Below, in pieces: positions 20,877-30,900 of a stretch of DNA of 31,968 bases (position 1 is the first letter of the stretch; the number at the start of each line of letters is the position of its first letter). The notes beneath the pieces were generated by a model. The model saw only the letters and a list, made by a program, of their open reading frames with translations. It ran no database searches and was not told where the DNA came from. A program made the position numbers and the translations under genes. Source of the DNA: Clostridiales bacterium. GTDB lineage: Bacteria; Bacillota; Clostridia; Christensenellales; JAISNN01. The stretch lies in contig JAITOQ010000008.1 in the NCBI GenBank assembly GCA_031289865.1, forward strand, positions 1 to 31,968, in the 5' to 3' direction.

Positions 20877-20930
20877 TACAGCTGACATTTGAGATTCTTC
20901 GCTACGCTCAGAATAACAGCTACCTTTTTA
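20877..20930 (+). repeat. Repeat R1 copy i
   Basis: Forward R1 with core GATTCTTCGCTACGCTCAGA, located 10 bp past the terminator. Confidence 0.75.
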
Positions 20931-20979
20931 ATAAGTCGGAGTAAATCACTCCCCCATGTATCCCCCATATAAAAGTGGT

Positions 20980-21031
20980 AAAGTTTTTGAAAAGAGCGCG
21001 AGAAAAAATTTTTTCAAAAATTTTCTCTCGC
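20980..21031 (-). repeat. Gene-end hairpin element (family R3), copy C; possible asnS terminator
   Basis: Minus strand GCGAGA...TCTCGC stem (21031-20998) and tail GCTCTTTTCAAAAACTT. It starts 29 nt after the asnS stop, in gene orientation. Confidence 0.7.
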
Positions 21032-21060
21032 ACCCCTATTCTCAAAAAAAACAAAAAAAC

Positions 21061-22446
21061 CTAAAACTCCAAATTCCGATAGTTTCTCGGAAACGGCGTC
21101 ACATCGCGGATATTCGCGATTCCCGTGAGGAGCATAACCATGCGCTCGAACCCAAGCCCGAATCCCGCGTGTTTACAGCCCCCGAAACGCCTCAAATCGG
21201 TGTACCATGCGTAATTCTCCTTATCGAGGTTTAGCTCCTTCATGCGCGTTGTGAGGACGCTAACGCGCTCCTCGCGCTGACTCCCGCCGATCAACTCTCC
21301 TATTCCCGCGACCAACAGGTCCGCCGCGGCGACGGTTTTTCCGTCGTCGTTCAAGCGCATATAAAACGCCTTGATTTCCTTTGGATAATCGGTCAAAAAC
21401 ACGGGCTTTTTAAACACCTCTTCGGTGAGGTAGCGTTCGTGTTCGGATTGGAGATCCGCGCCCCACTCCACGGGAAATTCAAAACTTTTTCCGCTCGTCT
21501 TGAGAATCTCCACCGCCTCTGTATAGCTCAATCGTACAAATTCGTTACCTACGATATTTTCAAGCCGTGCAAGCAAGCCGCTATCGACGTATTCATTTAA
21601 AAACGCAAGCTCCGCCCCGCAAGCCGCTCTTACATGCCGAATCACCGACTTTACCATATCTTCCGCAAGCCGCATATCGTCCTCAATATCCGCAAACGCG
21701 ATTTCGGGCTCTATCATCCAAAATTCCGCGGCATGACGCGCCGTATTTGACAGCTCTGCGCGGAAGGTCGGACCAAAGGTGTAGACCTTAGAGAACGCCA
21801 TCGCATAGGTTTCCGCATTTAGCTGACCGCTGACTGTAAGGCTTGCGGGCTTGCCGAAAAAATCCTCCGAAAAATCCGTCCTCCCGTCCTCCGTTCTATG
21901 CGGTTTGTCCGGGTCGAGGGTCGTGACGCGAAACATCGCCCCCGCCCCCTCACAATCACTTGAGGTAATTATCGGGGTGTGAACATAGACAAATCCCCGT
22001 TCGTGAAAAAAGTCATGAATGGCAAAAGCCGCCTCGCTCCGAATCCTAAACACCGCATGAAAGGTATTCGTTCTCGGACGGAGGTACGCTTTTTCGCGCA
22101 AAAATTCAAAGGAATGCCGTTTTTTTTGTATCGGATAATCGGGCGCGGCTTCGCCCTCGACTATGACCGTATCGGCGTGAAGCTCGAACGGCTGTTTGTT
22201 TTCGGGGGTCAATACGACGCTCCCCTCCACGGTAAGCGACGCGCCCGTCAACTGCCTCTCGACCTCATCAAAATTTCCGACCTTTTCCCTATCAAACACG
22301 ATTTGAACCGTCCTAAAACACGACCCGTCGTTCAGCTCGATAAATCCGAAGCTCTTTGAGGTTCGTATCGAACGAATCCACCCCGAAACTTGAACGGTTT
22401 TTTGAGAGGGATTAAGAAATAGATTTTTTACTGTTGTTTTTTCCAT
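21061..22446 (-). CDS. asnS: Asparaginyl-tRNA synthetase
   Basis: A 461-aa class IIb synthetase of normal length. The N-terminal OB fold includes V-Q-V-S-G-W-I-R-S-I-R-T-S-K. Motif 2 reads F-G-P-T-F-R-A-E-L-S-N-T-A-R-H (usual F-R-A-E-N-S-N-T; N is replaced by L here), followed by A-E-F-W-M-I-E-P-E. Motif 3 is G-F-G-L-G-F-E-R-M near residue 433. Direct charging of tRNA(Asn) makes the Asp-tRNA(Asn) amidation route unnecessary, in line with the discriminating-type AspRS in this window. No convincing Shine-Dalgarno or promoter lies in the 45 bp up to the terminator at 22494-22521, so expression may involve readthrough from 22539. Confidence 0.95.
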   Translation of the reverse strand: MEKTTVKNLFLNPSQKTVQVSGWIRSIRTSKSFGFIELNDGSCFRTVQIVFDREKVGNFDEVERQLTGASLTVEGSVVLTPENKQPFELHADTVIVEGEAAPDYPIQKKRHSFEFLREKAYLRPRTNTFHAVFRIRSEAAFAIHDFFHERGFVYVHTPIITSSDCEGAGAMFRVTTLDPDKPHRTEDGRTDFSEDFFGKPASLTVSGQLNAETYAMAFSKVYTFGPTFRAELSNTARHAAEFWMIEPEIAFADIEDDMRLAEDMVKSVIRHVRAACGAELAFLNEYVDSGLLARLENIVGNEFVRLSYTEAVEILKTSGKSFEFPVEWGADLQSEHERYLTEEVFKKPVFLTDYPKEIKAFYMRLNDDGKTVAAADLLVAGIGELIGGSQREERVSVLTTRMKELNLDKENYAWYTDLRRFGGCKHAGFGLGFERMVMLLTGIANIRDVTPFPRNYRNLEF

Positions 22447-22493
22447 AGCTTACAATCAATTGTGACCTTTTTTTATTTTTTTAATCTTTCCAT

Positions 22494-22521
22494 AAAAAAA
22501 ACCCGCGCAAACGGGTTTTTT
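22494..22521 (-). terminator. Terminator between the 65-aa protein gene and asnS
   Basis: AAAAAACCCG (22496-22505) pairs with CGGGTTTTTT (22512-22521) over a 6-nt loop. Symmetric, so active in either direction; on the minus strand it follows the stop at 22539 by about 18 nt. Confidence 0.75.
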
Positions 22522-22538
22522 CCTTACAAAAAACGATT

Positions 22539-22736
22539 TTAATACCGATCGTCCTCGGTCGTATATTGATAGAGCGGCTGATTCATCGTACCGTACGGTA
22601 CGAGCGATATCGGCTGAACTATCGGTGTGAGCTGAATGATATCCGACGGCCTTTCGATAGGCATCGGCTGACTGACGGGAGCTTGTCCGTAGACTATTCT
22701 CCTGACGGGCTTTGGGATATGTGATTTGCGTGCCAT
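22539..22736 (-). CDS. 65-aa protein sharing a motif with the upstream membrane protein
   Basis: A small basic, Pro-rich soluble protein without a membrane segment or a family I recognise. Residues 35-57 read Q-L-T-P-I-V-Q-P-I-S-L-V-P-Y and then N-Q-P-L-Y-Q. Nearly the same motif (Q-L-S-P-I-V-I-P-V-S-F-V-P-Y, N-Q-P-L-Y-Q) is at residues 105-127 of the 324-aa membrane protein encoded 76 bp upstream. AGGAGGTG lies about 10 nt before the ATG, which strongly supports translation. Both genes are probably on one transcript ending at 22494. A shared binding partner for the two proteins is a reasonable guess, no more. Confidence 0.75.
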   Translation of the reverse strand: MARKSHIPKPVRRIVYGQAPVSQPMPIERPSDIIQLTPIVQPISLVPYGTMNQPLYQYTTEDDRY

Positions 22737-22812
22737 AATTTTTGCACCTCCTTCTTAAATTTCCTTTGTAAACTTAGCGTTCGTGCCCGATAAAAACTCG
22801 TTTAAACGACTT

Positions 22813-23787
22813 TTATTTTTCTTCGGGGAGCGCGCCCTCTACGGGCAGATATTTTTCGGTAACGATAAACGCGTTTGCAAGAATGAGCGCGACCGATATT
22901 CCAAAGAGGACATACATTCCGAAGCTCATGCGGAACAAAAGCTCCTCGCTGTTTTGCAGCGACAAAATTATCGAATCGAACGCCCCGCGTGTCGTCGTGA
23001 TATTCATGAGTATAATCGCCGCTAATAGTACCAACGCAAGTACGAGCAGCAAAACATTTGCCTTATACGGTCTGCGTTTGACCTTTCCCGTTATGGATTT
23101 GACGATATATTTGACGACGTTATAAGCGAGAACCAAAAGTATCAATATAACCGTAACCGCCGCGAGGTGTGAGCCGACCATGATGACTTGCGGTATTTGG
23201 AATCTAAAATAGAATTCAAAGCCCGTATTTTCCCCAAGCTGTGCGCTTTGACCTTTAAAGAGCGCGGAGATGATCTCGAGTCCGCTGTATCCCGATATGA
23301 CGGGAAACGCCAAAATGATGATTATCAAGGCGACGGAGAGCGCGAGCATAAAGAGCGCGACGCCGCGGTGTTTGATATAGCCTTTTTCGGGCATAACGGT
23401 TTCGACTTGATATAGCGGTTGATTTTGGGTAGTATACGGCACGAACGAGACGGGGATCACGATAGGCGACAGCTGAACGCTGCCTCCCGGGTTCGGGATC
23501 GGCGAATTTTCCACATAACCGTAGCCTGCGGCGACGGTTTGTCCTTGTTGTACGGCTTGCTGTTGCGGCTCATATCCGATCTGTGCTTCTTGCTGTTGCT
23601 GCGGCGGCTGCTGCTGTGCGTATGGGTCGGGTTGACCGTAACCGTACGCATAGTAGTCGTTTTGCGGCACACAGTAAGTCCGTATGTAAAAGTCGCATTC
23701 AAACTTATCTGTACACGACTCGCATTCGGATAGGGAGCAAGGATCGGTCAAGACGCTCGGCTCTGCATTTTTTATTTTCTTGCCCAT
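22813..23787 (-). CDS. Membrane protein with Cys-rich N-terminus and Gln-rich linker (unknown function)
   Basis: A 324-aa protein. Residues 17-39 hold five cysteines (C17, C22, C25, C31, C39) that could bind a metal. Residues 50-85 are Gln/Pro/Tyr-rich and low in complexity (about 16 Gln). Residues 105-127 carry the Q-L-S-P-I-V...N-Q-P-L-Y-Q motif shared with the 65-aa protein. Four membrane segments follow (about 142-165, 203-227, 246-267, 290-314). A TTG at 23802 is in frame, but GAGG at 23797-23800 is positioned for the ATG at 23787. Promoter at 23849-23877, with a palindrome at 23811-23829 between promoter and start. No family recognised. Confidence 0.78.
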   Translation of the reverse strand: MGKKIKNAEPSVLTDPCSLSECESCTDKFECDFYIRTYCVPQNDYYAYGYGQPDPYAQQQPPQQQQEAQIGYEPQQQAVQQGQTVAAGYGYVENSPIPNPGGSVQLSPIVIPVSFVPYTTQNQPLYQVETVMPEKGYIKHRGVALFMLALSVALIIIILAFPVISGYSGLEIISALFKGQSAQLGENTGFEFYFRFQIPQVIMVGSHLAAVTVILILLVLAYNVVKYIVKSITGKVKRRPYKANVLLLVLALVLLAAIILMNITTTRGAFDSIILSLQNSEELLFRMSFGMYVLFGISVALILANAFIVTEKYLPVEGALPEEK

Positions 23788-23810
23788 GACACCATTCCTC
23801 AAATTTTAGT

Positions 23811-23829
23811 GAATTGCAAACTGCAATTC
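23811..23829. promoter_or_regulatory. Perfect palindrome in the leader of the 324-aa protein gene
   Basis: GAATTGCA-AAC-TGCAATTC: 8-bp arms, 3-bp spacer, about 12 bp past the predicted transcript start. Either an operator or a 5' mRNA hairpin upstream of the ribosome binding site. Confidence 0.5.
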
Positions 23830-23848
23830 GCAATAGGGTAGTAAATAT

Positions 23849-23877
23849 AGTATACACTATTTTCAAAGAAATTTCAA
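23849..23877 (-). promoter_or_regulatory. Promoter of the 324-aa/65-aa protein genes
   Basis: Minus strand TTGAAA (23877-23872), 17-bp spacer, TATACT (23854-23849). Confidence 0.7.
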
Positions 23878-23935
23878 TATATATTCGCTAAAAATTTAAA
23901 AATTCCTAAAATTTCCTTGACTTGTCTTAATTTTT

Positions 23936-24559
23936 TCAAGCCTTTGCGCTCAATTTCCCGCCTTTTCCTTTGGCTTTTGACTTTGCGGCTTCGGCTATTT
24001 CCGTTACGGCATTCACTGCCGCGTTTTTAGCTTCCTTTTTTGAGGCATTCGCCGTCCCGCCTTTAGTCTTGACCGCCCCTACCCCGCCTTTGACCTTTCC
24101 CGTAAACGAGACTGTAGCGGAGATTAGTGAAGAACCGAGGACGGTATAGTAGCCGTAATCGATCTCCTTTAAAAAGGTACCGAGCGGAACGCCGCCCGTA
24201 GCGGCCTCATATATCCCGTAGCCCAAAAAGCAAACGAACGCGATCACGGCAAAGATTTTCCGACCCGCGAGTTTTTTGTTCACCATACCGATGACGGCGG
24301 CGACGACCGCGGCGACCGACACTATGACGCCGAGTACAAACGCGGTATCGTCGAGCAGCGCGACAAGTCTTGACCAATCAAAGTTTTTAAGGTATTCGAT
24401 AAAATGAGCGACGGGCGTCCCGCCGTTGAGTATTTCGGGCAGTGACGGCAAAAACTGAGGTACGATCGCCGCCGCCGACGCAATCATCGAAAAAACAAAC
24501 CCGATAATCGCGCTCCACTTTTTAATTGTCATCTTTTCTTCTTTTTTCTTTTTGCACAT
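23936..24559 (-). CDS. Membrane protein with Lys/Ala-rich tail (unknown function)
   Basis: A 207-aa protein: a very basic start (M-C-K-K-K-K-E-E-K), about four membrane segments (about 14-38, 70-92, 97-113, 130-150) and a C-terminal tail of about 50 residues made mostly of Lys, Ala, Gly and Ser. I recognise no family. AGGAG at 24568-24572 is 8 nt before the ATG at 24559; a second ATG ten codons later is less well placed. It is driven by the closest consensus match to a sigma-70 promoter in the window. No clear terminator follows, so some readthrough into the 324-aa gene is possible. Confidence 0.75.
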   Translation of the reverse strand: MCKKKKEEKMTIKKWSAIIGFVFSMIASAAAIVPQFLPSLPEILNGGTPVAHFIEYLKNFDWSRLVALLDDTAFVLGVIVSVAAVVAAVIGMVNKKLAGRKIFAVIAFVCFLGYGIYEAATGGVPLGTFLKEIDYGYYTVLGSSLISATVSFTGKVKGGVGAVKTKGGTANASKKEAKNAAVNAVTEIAEAAKSKAKGKGGKLSAKA

Positions 24560-24588
24560 AAAAAACTCTCCTAAATTTATCCCATATT

Positions 24589-24617
24589 ATTATACAACTA
24601 ACTGCCCGTTCTGTCAA
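24589..24617 (-). promoter_or_regulatory. Consensus promoter of the 207-aa membrane protein gene
   Basis: Minus strand TTGACA (24617-24612), 17-bp spacer, TATAAT (24594-24589): a perfect consensus match. Confidence 0.85.
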
Positions 24618-24648
24618 TACCGTTTTGAAAAAAAATTATATTTTTTTT

Positions 24649-24687
24649 GCAACGTGACGTTGCATCCGTCATCGCAACCGATATGAG
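24649..24687 (+). repeat. Dispersed repeat family R2 (copy 2)
   Basis: GCAACG-TGA-CGTTGC (24649-24663) then CATCCGTCATCGCAAC and GATATGAG; compare 4035-4077. The gene-free stretch 24560-24922 is a promoter followed by R2, R5, heptads and a terminator. Confidence 0.65.
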
Positions 24688-24741
24688 TGTAATTATTGGC
24701 TTTAGTCGCCCGTTCACCGATTTTATTTTTGAGGAATGTCG

Positions 24742-24811
24742 AGGCGGCATAAAATTCCCCTATGGGGAGGGGTGGCGGCGAACGCCGACGGGGTGGTTAA
24801 ACGTCGATAGT
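24742..24811 (-). repeat. Dispersed repeat family R5, inverted copy downstream of the giant gene
   Basis: On the minus strand it reads CGACGTTTAACCACCCCGTC, a hairpin GGCG-TT-CGCC, GCCACCC...ATTTTATGCCGCCTC. It is the inverted relative of the tandem array at 31774-31968, on the other side of the giant surface protein gene. Confidence 0.7.
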
Positions 24812-24850
24812 CGGCGCCGCCGACGGTGACACCCACCTCTTTTTATCCTC

Positions 24851-24885
24851 ACTTTTCAACTTTCCACTTTCAACTTTCAACTTTT
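24851..24885 (-). repeat. Heptad minisatellite (family H, copy 6)
   Basis: CAACTTT-type units directly beyond the terminator of the giant gene, GAAAGTT in gene direction, preceded by the same TTTTTATCC lead-in as other copies. Confidence 0.75.
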
Positions 24886-24917
24886 AAAAAAGCCGCCCCC
24901 AATGGGGACGGCTTTTT
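24886..24917 (-). terminator. Terminator of the giant surface protein gene
   Basis: Minus strand GCCGTCCCC-ATT-GGGGGCGGC (one T-G pair) followed by TTTTTT, about 6 nt past the stop codon. Confidence 0.9.
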
Positions 24918-24922
24918 TCATT

Positions 24923-27900
24923 TTACCACTTCCGTGCCGGTCTTGTTACATCCTTTTTGATTTCCACGATAGGTTCTATTTTCTTTACCGCTTGTTTTGA
25001 CAAGACCTCCGGTTTTTTCAATCCGTTCACGAGATCGATATCGAGCTGACTGCGCGAATCCGGCTTTCTGCCTTTTTTGACGACGCGTTTGATTTCGGTC
25101 TGATTTCCGTAATTTGAGCCGACCTTTAGGCTGACGTCTTGTTCATAGGTTTGTCTGACGTTTTCGACCTTTGCCGCATAGTTATTGAGTTGAGTTGCCC
25201 GTGCTTTTCCGCGGAGAGCTTCGGCGATTTTCCTCTTTTTCACGAGAGCGAGTATGAGCCATAAAAGCCCGCCCGTGGCGGCTGCCGCGCCCGTGCCCGC
25301 GCCTATCGGCACGAATATCGAGGTGAGATACTTTGACTCGACGTCGGCGGCTTCGTAGTTATTCGCATCCTCGTCGTTCGTAAATCTAAAGCTGACGTTG
25401 TAGGTTTTGTAATCGCTGACTTTGGTTTCGGTTCCGTCGATTTCGCCCTCGCCGATATTAAACACATACGCAAGCGACGGATAATCCGATCCCTCTATAA
25501 TCAACTTTGATTTTTCGCGGGTTACTGTGAATGTCACTACCGCTTTTTTGACCGTCACGGTGACGGTTATGTCGTCGGCGTAATAATTCCCGTCCAAAGA
25601 CGCTTCGTCTAACGAATACGTCACCGTATACACGCCCGCTCTCAAGATTTCCGATACCGTCGCGCCGTCGTACGAGATCGTCTTAATTGTCGTCGCCGCC
25701 GTTCCTCCGATCGCTTGTACTGTGCAATTCGGTATCGCAAACGCCGTCCCCGTATAGGTTTGTGTTTCGGAATTCGCCGTGAGCGTAGCTTTTGCTTTAT
25801 TGATTATATAATCCGTGATATAGACCTCTCCGCCCGTAAACAGATTGCGGATTGTGCCTTTTGAGATATCGATATTGACGGTATAGGTTCCCGCGTTGAT
25901 CGGGTCTGCCGTCGCCGCGCTCAAATAGTATGAGAGGTACGCGGTGAGGTCGCCCAAATGCAAGAGTATACCCTTATAGCTGATCACTACCGAAGCGAAT
26001 TGTGTCGCCGAGGTATAAGTCGTCGAGTTTACGGTTATATAAAAGTCCGTGTTGCCCGCGGCGTATTCGAGCGGCGTCACGGTGATTTGTCCGTAGACCG
26101 TTGCGGTGATATTCCCGCCCGCGACCGTCGGCGTTACGTCGTAGTCGCCCGCGTTCAAGTAACCGTTCGCGTCCGACGATTTATCGGAATCTCCCGCGTT
26201 TGACGCCAAGGTAAAGCCTAAAAGAAGCTCCTCCCATACTCCCGCCGCCGGTGCGCCCGAATACGAGCCGTAAGTCTTACCCGCGATAATCGCGCCGATT
26301 GCGTTTTCAAAACCCGTCCCGACCGCCGCGGAGAGCTCCGCCGCCGTCAGTCCCAGATAGCCGCTCTCTTTCACGGTTTCGATACCCCACGCGGCAAAGT
26401 CAAACGCCGCCGCGGTAATCTCACCGACGTTATTCACGGTGAGCGTACCGTTAAAGCCGTTCGCCCATTCCCAATTGCCCGTGTCCAAGAGTTCAAAGGT
26501 GAAAGTAACGGTTTTATTCTTTCCGACGTTTTTGTTGTCGTAGACCGCGCTCACGAGCTTGACGGTACTCGCCGTCAACGTCCCCGTACCGGAGAGCGTC
26601 CAAGTAAAGTAAGTATCGAGATCGATACCCGACGAAGCCGTCGTCACCATAACCGGTAGCCAATCCGCGTCGTATCCGCTGTTTACGACATAGCTTGTCG
26701 CATCGTACACCTTGAGTGTCAAAGCCGTCAGATCACTGCCGCTTATCTCAACCGCACCCGCCTTTGCCTTTGTCACCATGAGGTCCAGCGATAGATCGAC
26801 CGTCACTTTATAGTTTGTATCCGACGACGGCGTAAACGTTACCGTGTAGTTTCCTCCGTCCGATACTGCAAAGATATCTCTTCCGACGACGGGTATAGCC
26901 GCTTTTAGATTGACGGTACCCGTTATCGTTTGACCGTATGACCCGTTCGCCGTCACGGCAAACGAATCGATATCGTCCAATGCCGCCGCCGTCGCCGCTT
27001 GTAGGCTTGTCACAAATAGCGGTGTGATTTCTCCCGCCAATGTCAAAGTAATGTAAGGCATGCCGCTATCGTACACGGTTCCGTCTACCGTAAGTATATA
27101 GCTTGCGGCTTTTAAAAATCTCAACGTAATCGTCACGTTAGGATTTCCCGCGTTCGCGTTGACATACGCCGCTGCCGTGGACACTGAAAACAGTGTGATA
27201 AAGCCGTCATTACCCGCAAATTCTACCTCAAGATAGGTTCCCATTGTGCCGAGGTTGAGCGGTGTTCCCGTTCCCGTATCGTATGCCTTTACCACGTCCG
27301 CGATTTGCGTAATAGTGATTTCCTTTCTGCCAACCGTGAGCGTTAATGATAATCTGTTGGCATAGGTACCGCTATCGCTTACCGTATAGTTGCTGTCCGA
27401 CGACGTAAATAGGACATAATACGTTCCCCCGTCGGATATTTCGAGATATAGCGTACTCTCAATTATCGTTCCCGTCCAAGCTATGCTCCCCGCGACCTCA
27501 TCGCCGTCTATCCCGTATGCCGTTGCCGCCGTCGGCTTTGTCGCGCCGATTATCACCGATATAGGCTTTAATGCTTCGGTTAGGATATACGGATTGATTT
27601 TGACGGTACTGCTCACCGCCCATTCAAAGGTATAGCCGCCGTTCGTGTTTATTACGTTGTAGTTTTGATTTGTATTTGTAGCCGACGTTGAGAGGGTTGC
27701 TTTGGTTGCGCCGTTCACGCCCGAAACATTCACTTTATCGTATACAAAACCGCCGAAGCTTAAGATCGTTCCGAAGCCTTGTCCCGCGAGGAAATCTCCG
27801 CTCGTAACGCTCAAATAATCTCCCCAAACGATATTGCTTCCGTCGACCGCCGTCGTTCCGACCTTGACCGCCGTCCCCTTGTCATATTCCTTTTGTATCG

Positions 27901-30900
27901 TCGGAGCCAAAACCCTATCTATCGTGATATTTATCGGACTGATCGTCGCTTTTGTCGCGCTCTTCGGTAGATCGAATGTAAGCCCGCCCCCGCCGTTTAT
28001 ATTGTAGTTTGAGTTGATAGAGGTCAGAGTGAGCGTCGCTTTGCTGTATGCCGATACGTTTTCATTGTCATACACAAACGAACCGTAACCAAAGACGTCC
28101 GCCCAACTGTGTACCAACACGCCCGAATTATTTACAAATCCTCCCGCGGTCAGCTCCAACAAGCCCCAAATATCGCTTGCCGTCACAACGTTAACGCCGA
28201 TCTTGACCGTCACCCCGCCGTCGTAAGTCTTTGTCACGGAAGCGGAGGTTTTAAACGCTACCGTCAAATCTACCTTATTGATATTGACGCTCCCGCTCGT
28301 TCCGCTTTGTGCCGCGGTGTCAAGTACATAGTTGTTTGCATTTTGCGTTGACGTGAGCGCGATTCCCGATACCGAAATAGTATAACCCGTCCCCGCATTT
28401 ACTCCGGAGTATGTCGCGCTTGTCACCGTAAAGTCGGTGTTGTAAGTGAGGCTGTCGCCGCTGACTATCCCCGTAAAAGTGAGAGTATAGTTCGCGGTAT
28501 AGCTTGCCGTCGCCGACCCGTCGTAGGTCTTGCTTTGCCCGTTCACCGTTACGCCGGTGAGGGTTTTCGGGTTTATCTTAAATTCGATATATTTTGATGC
28601 GTTAAGCGTGACCTTTAGATTTGTAGATTCCGCAAACGTCACACTATAAAACGCCCCGCCCGCTTTTACCCCGTAGTAAGGGTCGCCCGATACGGCGGCG
28701 TTGTCCACAAGCGAGAGCTTGTCGCCCGCATACCAAGCCAAAAACGCAGCTTGTTCCGCGCTTAGCGCGATCTTAGGTGTCGGCGTGTCGTTTGTAACCG
28801 CTGTCGCAAACGCGGACGTGAGCTTTGTCTGATATCCGCTTGCGATTGCCGAATATAACGTCCCGTAAGTATAGGACTCGCGGCTGTCGAGGGTTCCGAG
28901 ACCGGCGACGTCGGTAGCCGCTCCCGCAGCCGAAACATAGACCTTATCGACCGCAACCGCCACGGAGAAAGTTATCGGATTGTAATTGATCGTCCAATTG
29001 ACCGTCCCGTTGAAGCCGTCGCCTATCGTATTATAAGGGCTATAGGTCACCGTATAATAGACCCATGTACTCCCGCCCGTCCAGCTGGTTTGTCCCGCGA
29101 GCGGGTCAAAGGTCGCGACGTGATAGTACGCTCCGTCTTTCTTTATCCAATTTGTAGACCCGCCGTCGATACTCGCTTGCGCGACCGTCGTCCAATTGAT
29201 TTTTCCCGCAATCGAACCCCCGCTCCCCGAAGCCACGGTGTCATTGACCCCGTACATATAATAATATTCGTTGTTGTTGAGCGACGTCCCAAAACCGGGG
29301 TTGACCCGTCGCGTTACCGGATTAGCTTTTGCGATAGTAAAATTGATTACATACGAGCCGTTATATTCTCCCGACCCGCTCGCCTTGCTCTGTACCGTCA
29401 AGGTATATGAGCCGGCGTCCGTCGGCGCGGAGCTTGTAGAAGAATACGCCGTTCCCGCGCTATTCGCCCCCGACCACGTTTTCGAATCTATAGCGCCGTA
29501 TGTATCACCTCGACTCTCATGACCTACCAACGCCAACATGGTAATCGTTTCCGCGACCGTAGGACTTTGAGGCGACCCGTTATAGGTAAAGCTTGTACCC
29601 CCTTGCGCGGGAGCGAAAGGCGCAAATATAGCGTCGATCAATACAAACACTCCGCTACCGCCCGGCTGATCGCTAGTCCTTGCGGAAGGAGTGGCAAATT
29701 GCCATCGCCCGACAGTGATCGTTTGAGTATTCTTGGTATATTGGTCAGACCAATACATTTGAAAATACGAGCCGTTGTCCGACGTAGCCGTATAGGTATA
29801 AGTTGCTTTCATATCGGTTGCCGTAGGAAAATTCACCGCAGCCGCTGCCGTGACATAACCCGCTGACGTAGCAAGATTCCCCGCGATTCCCGTACCCGTC
29901 ACTTTACCGGACGCACTATACCCCACACCGCCATAGTCGTGTCTGCTCCCGACCCTTATCTCGTCGGCTTTTGCATAGGTGTAAGCGACCGATACGCCGT
30001 CAATCCATGTGTTGGCGTATCTGTTACTAGAAGTCGTAGAGTTTCTATAAACCTGCGCGCTAATCAAGAAATAAAGATTAGGGTTTGCCGCAAGAGTCGC
30101 ACCCGGAATCGTTACCCACATCTCCTTTAACGTTGTAGAATCCATCCCATAATTAGGTCTTGTCCCGCTTGCTCCGGTGTTAGAAGAGCGTTGTCGAACA
30201 AGTGGAGAAGTAGCATCTATGTCTGTTGCGTTTGGATTTGTCGATGCAAGCCCCGGCGTAGTCGAATTCCATAATGCCGACCAATAAAGCCAACTAGTCG
30301 CACCTCCTATAACCGTATACGCCGAATATCTGATGTTCACCGACACGGACGTTATCCGTCCCGCAACAAGGGCATCCTTTACAGCTCCGGTGAAGTTTAT
30401 ACTATAACCAGAGTATGACTCCATCGTCTGCGTGTTGTTTGTAAGCTTATGTACCGAATAGACTTCCGTATTAGATGACGGAGGGTCTGAAGCCGTTTGA
30501 TGAGTGTAGTATTTTGCAGAAGATACGTCTATATCGGTGATCGTTGAAAAATCCACACTACCTTTTGCGCTAAATTGAGTACCGTTGCCGCTACTCGTCG
30601 CCACTCCGGTAGCTTCCGTTGTGGTTTCCGACGCACCGAGAATCTGAAGCTCTGCGCAAGCTAAGTATTGACTATTCGTACCCGTTGTTGACTTAACCCG
30701 AAGTGCCACATAACGCACTTTGCGCGCCGTAGGAAATATGACCTTATCCGTTTTTCCGGTTGCGTTTACAGTTGTATCAAAGTTAGGGAAATTAGCATGA
30801 CCGGCACTTGAAGAACCAATCAATGTAAAGTAATTATTCAATGCAGTCGGATTAGTCCCGCTCGTATATAAATTATTTAAATTACTCCAATTAATATCGG

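Noticed and set aside
24647..24829. A 60-codon plus-strand frame
   Set aside because: Composed of R2 and R5 repeat sequence; no ribosome binding site.
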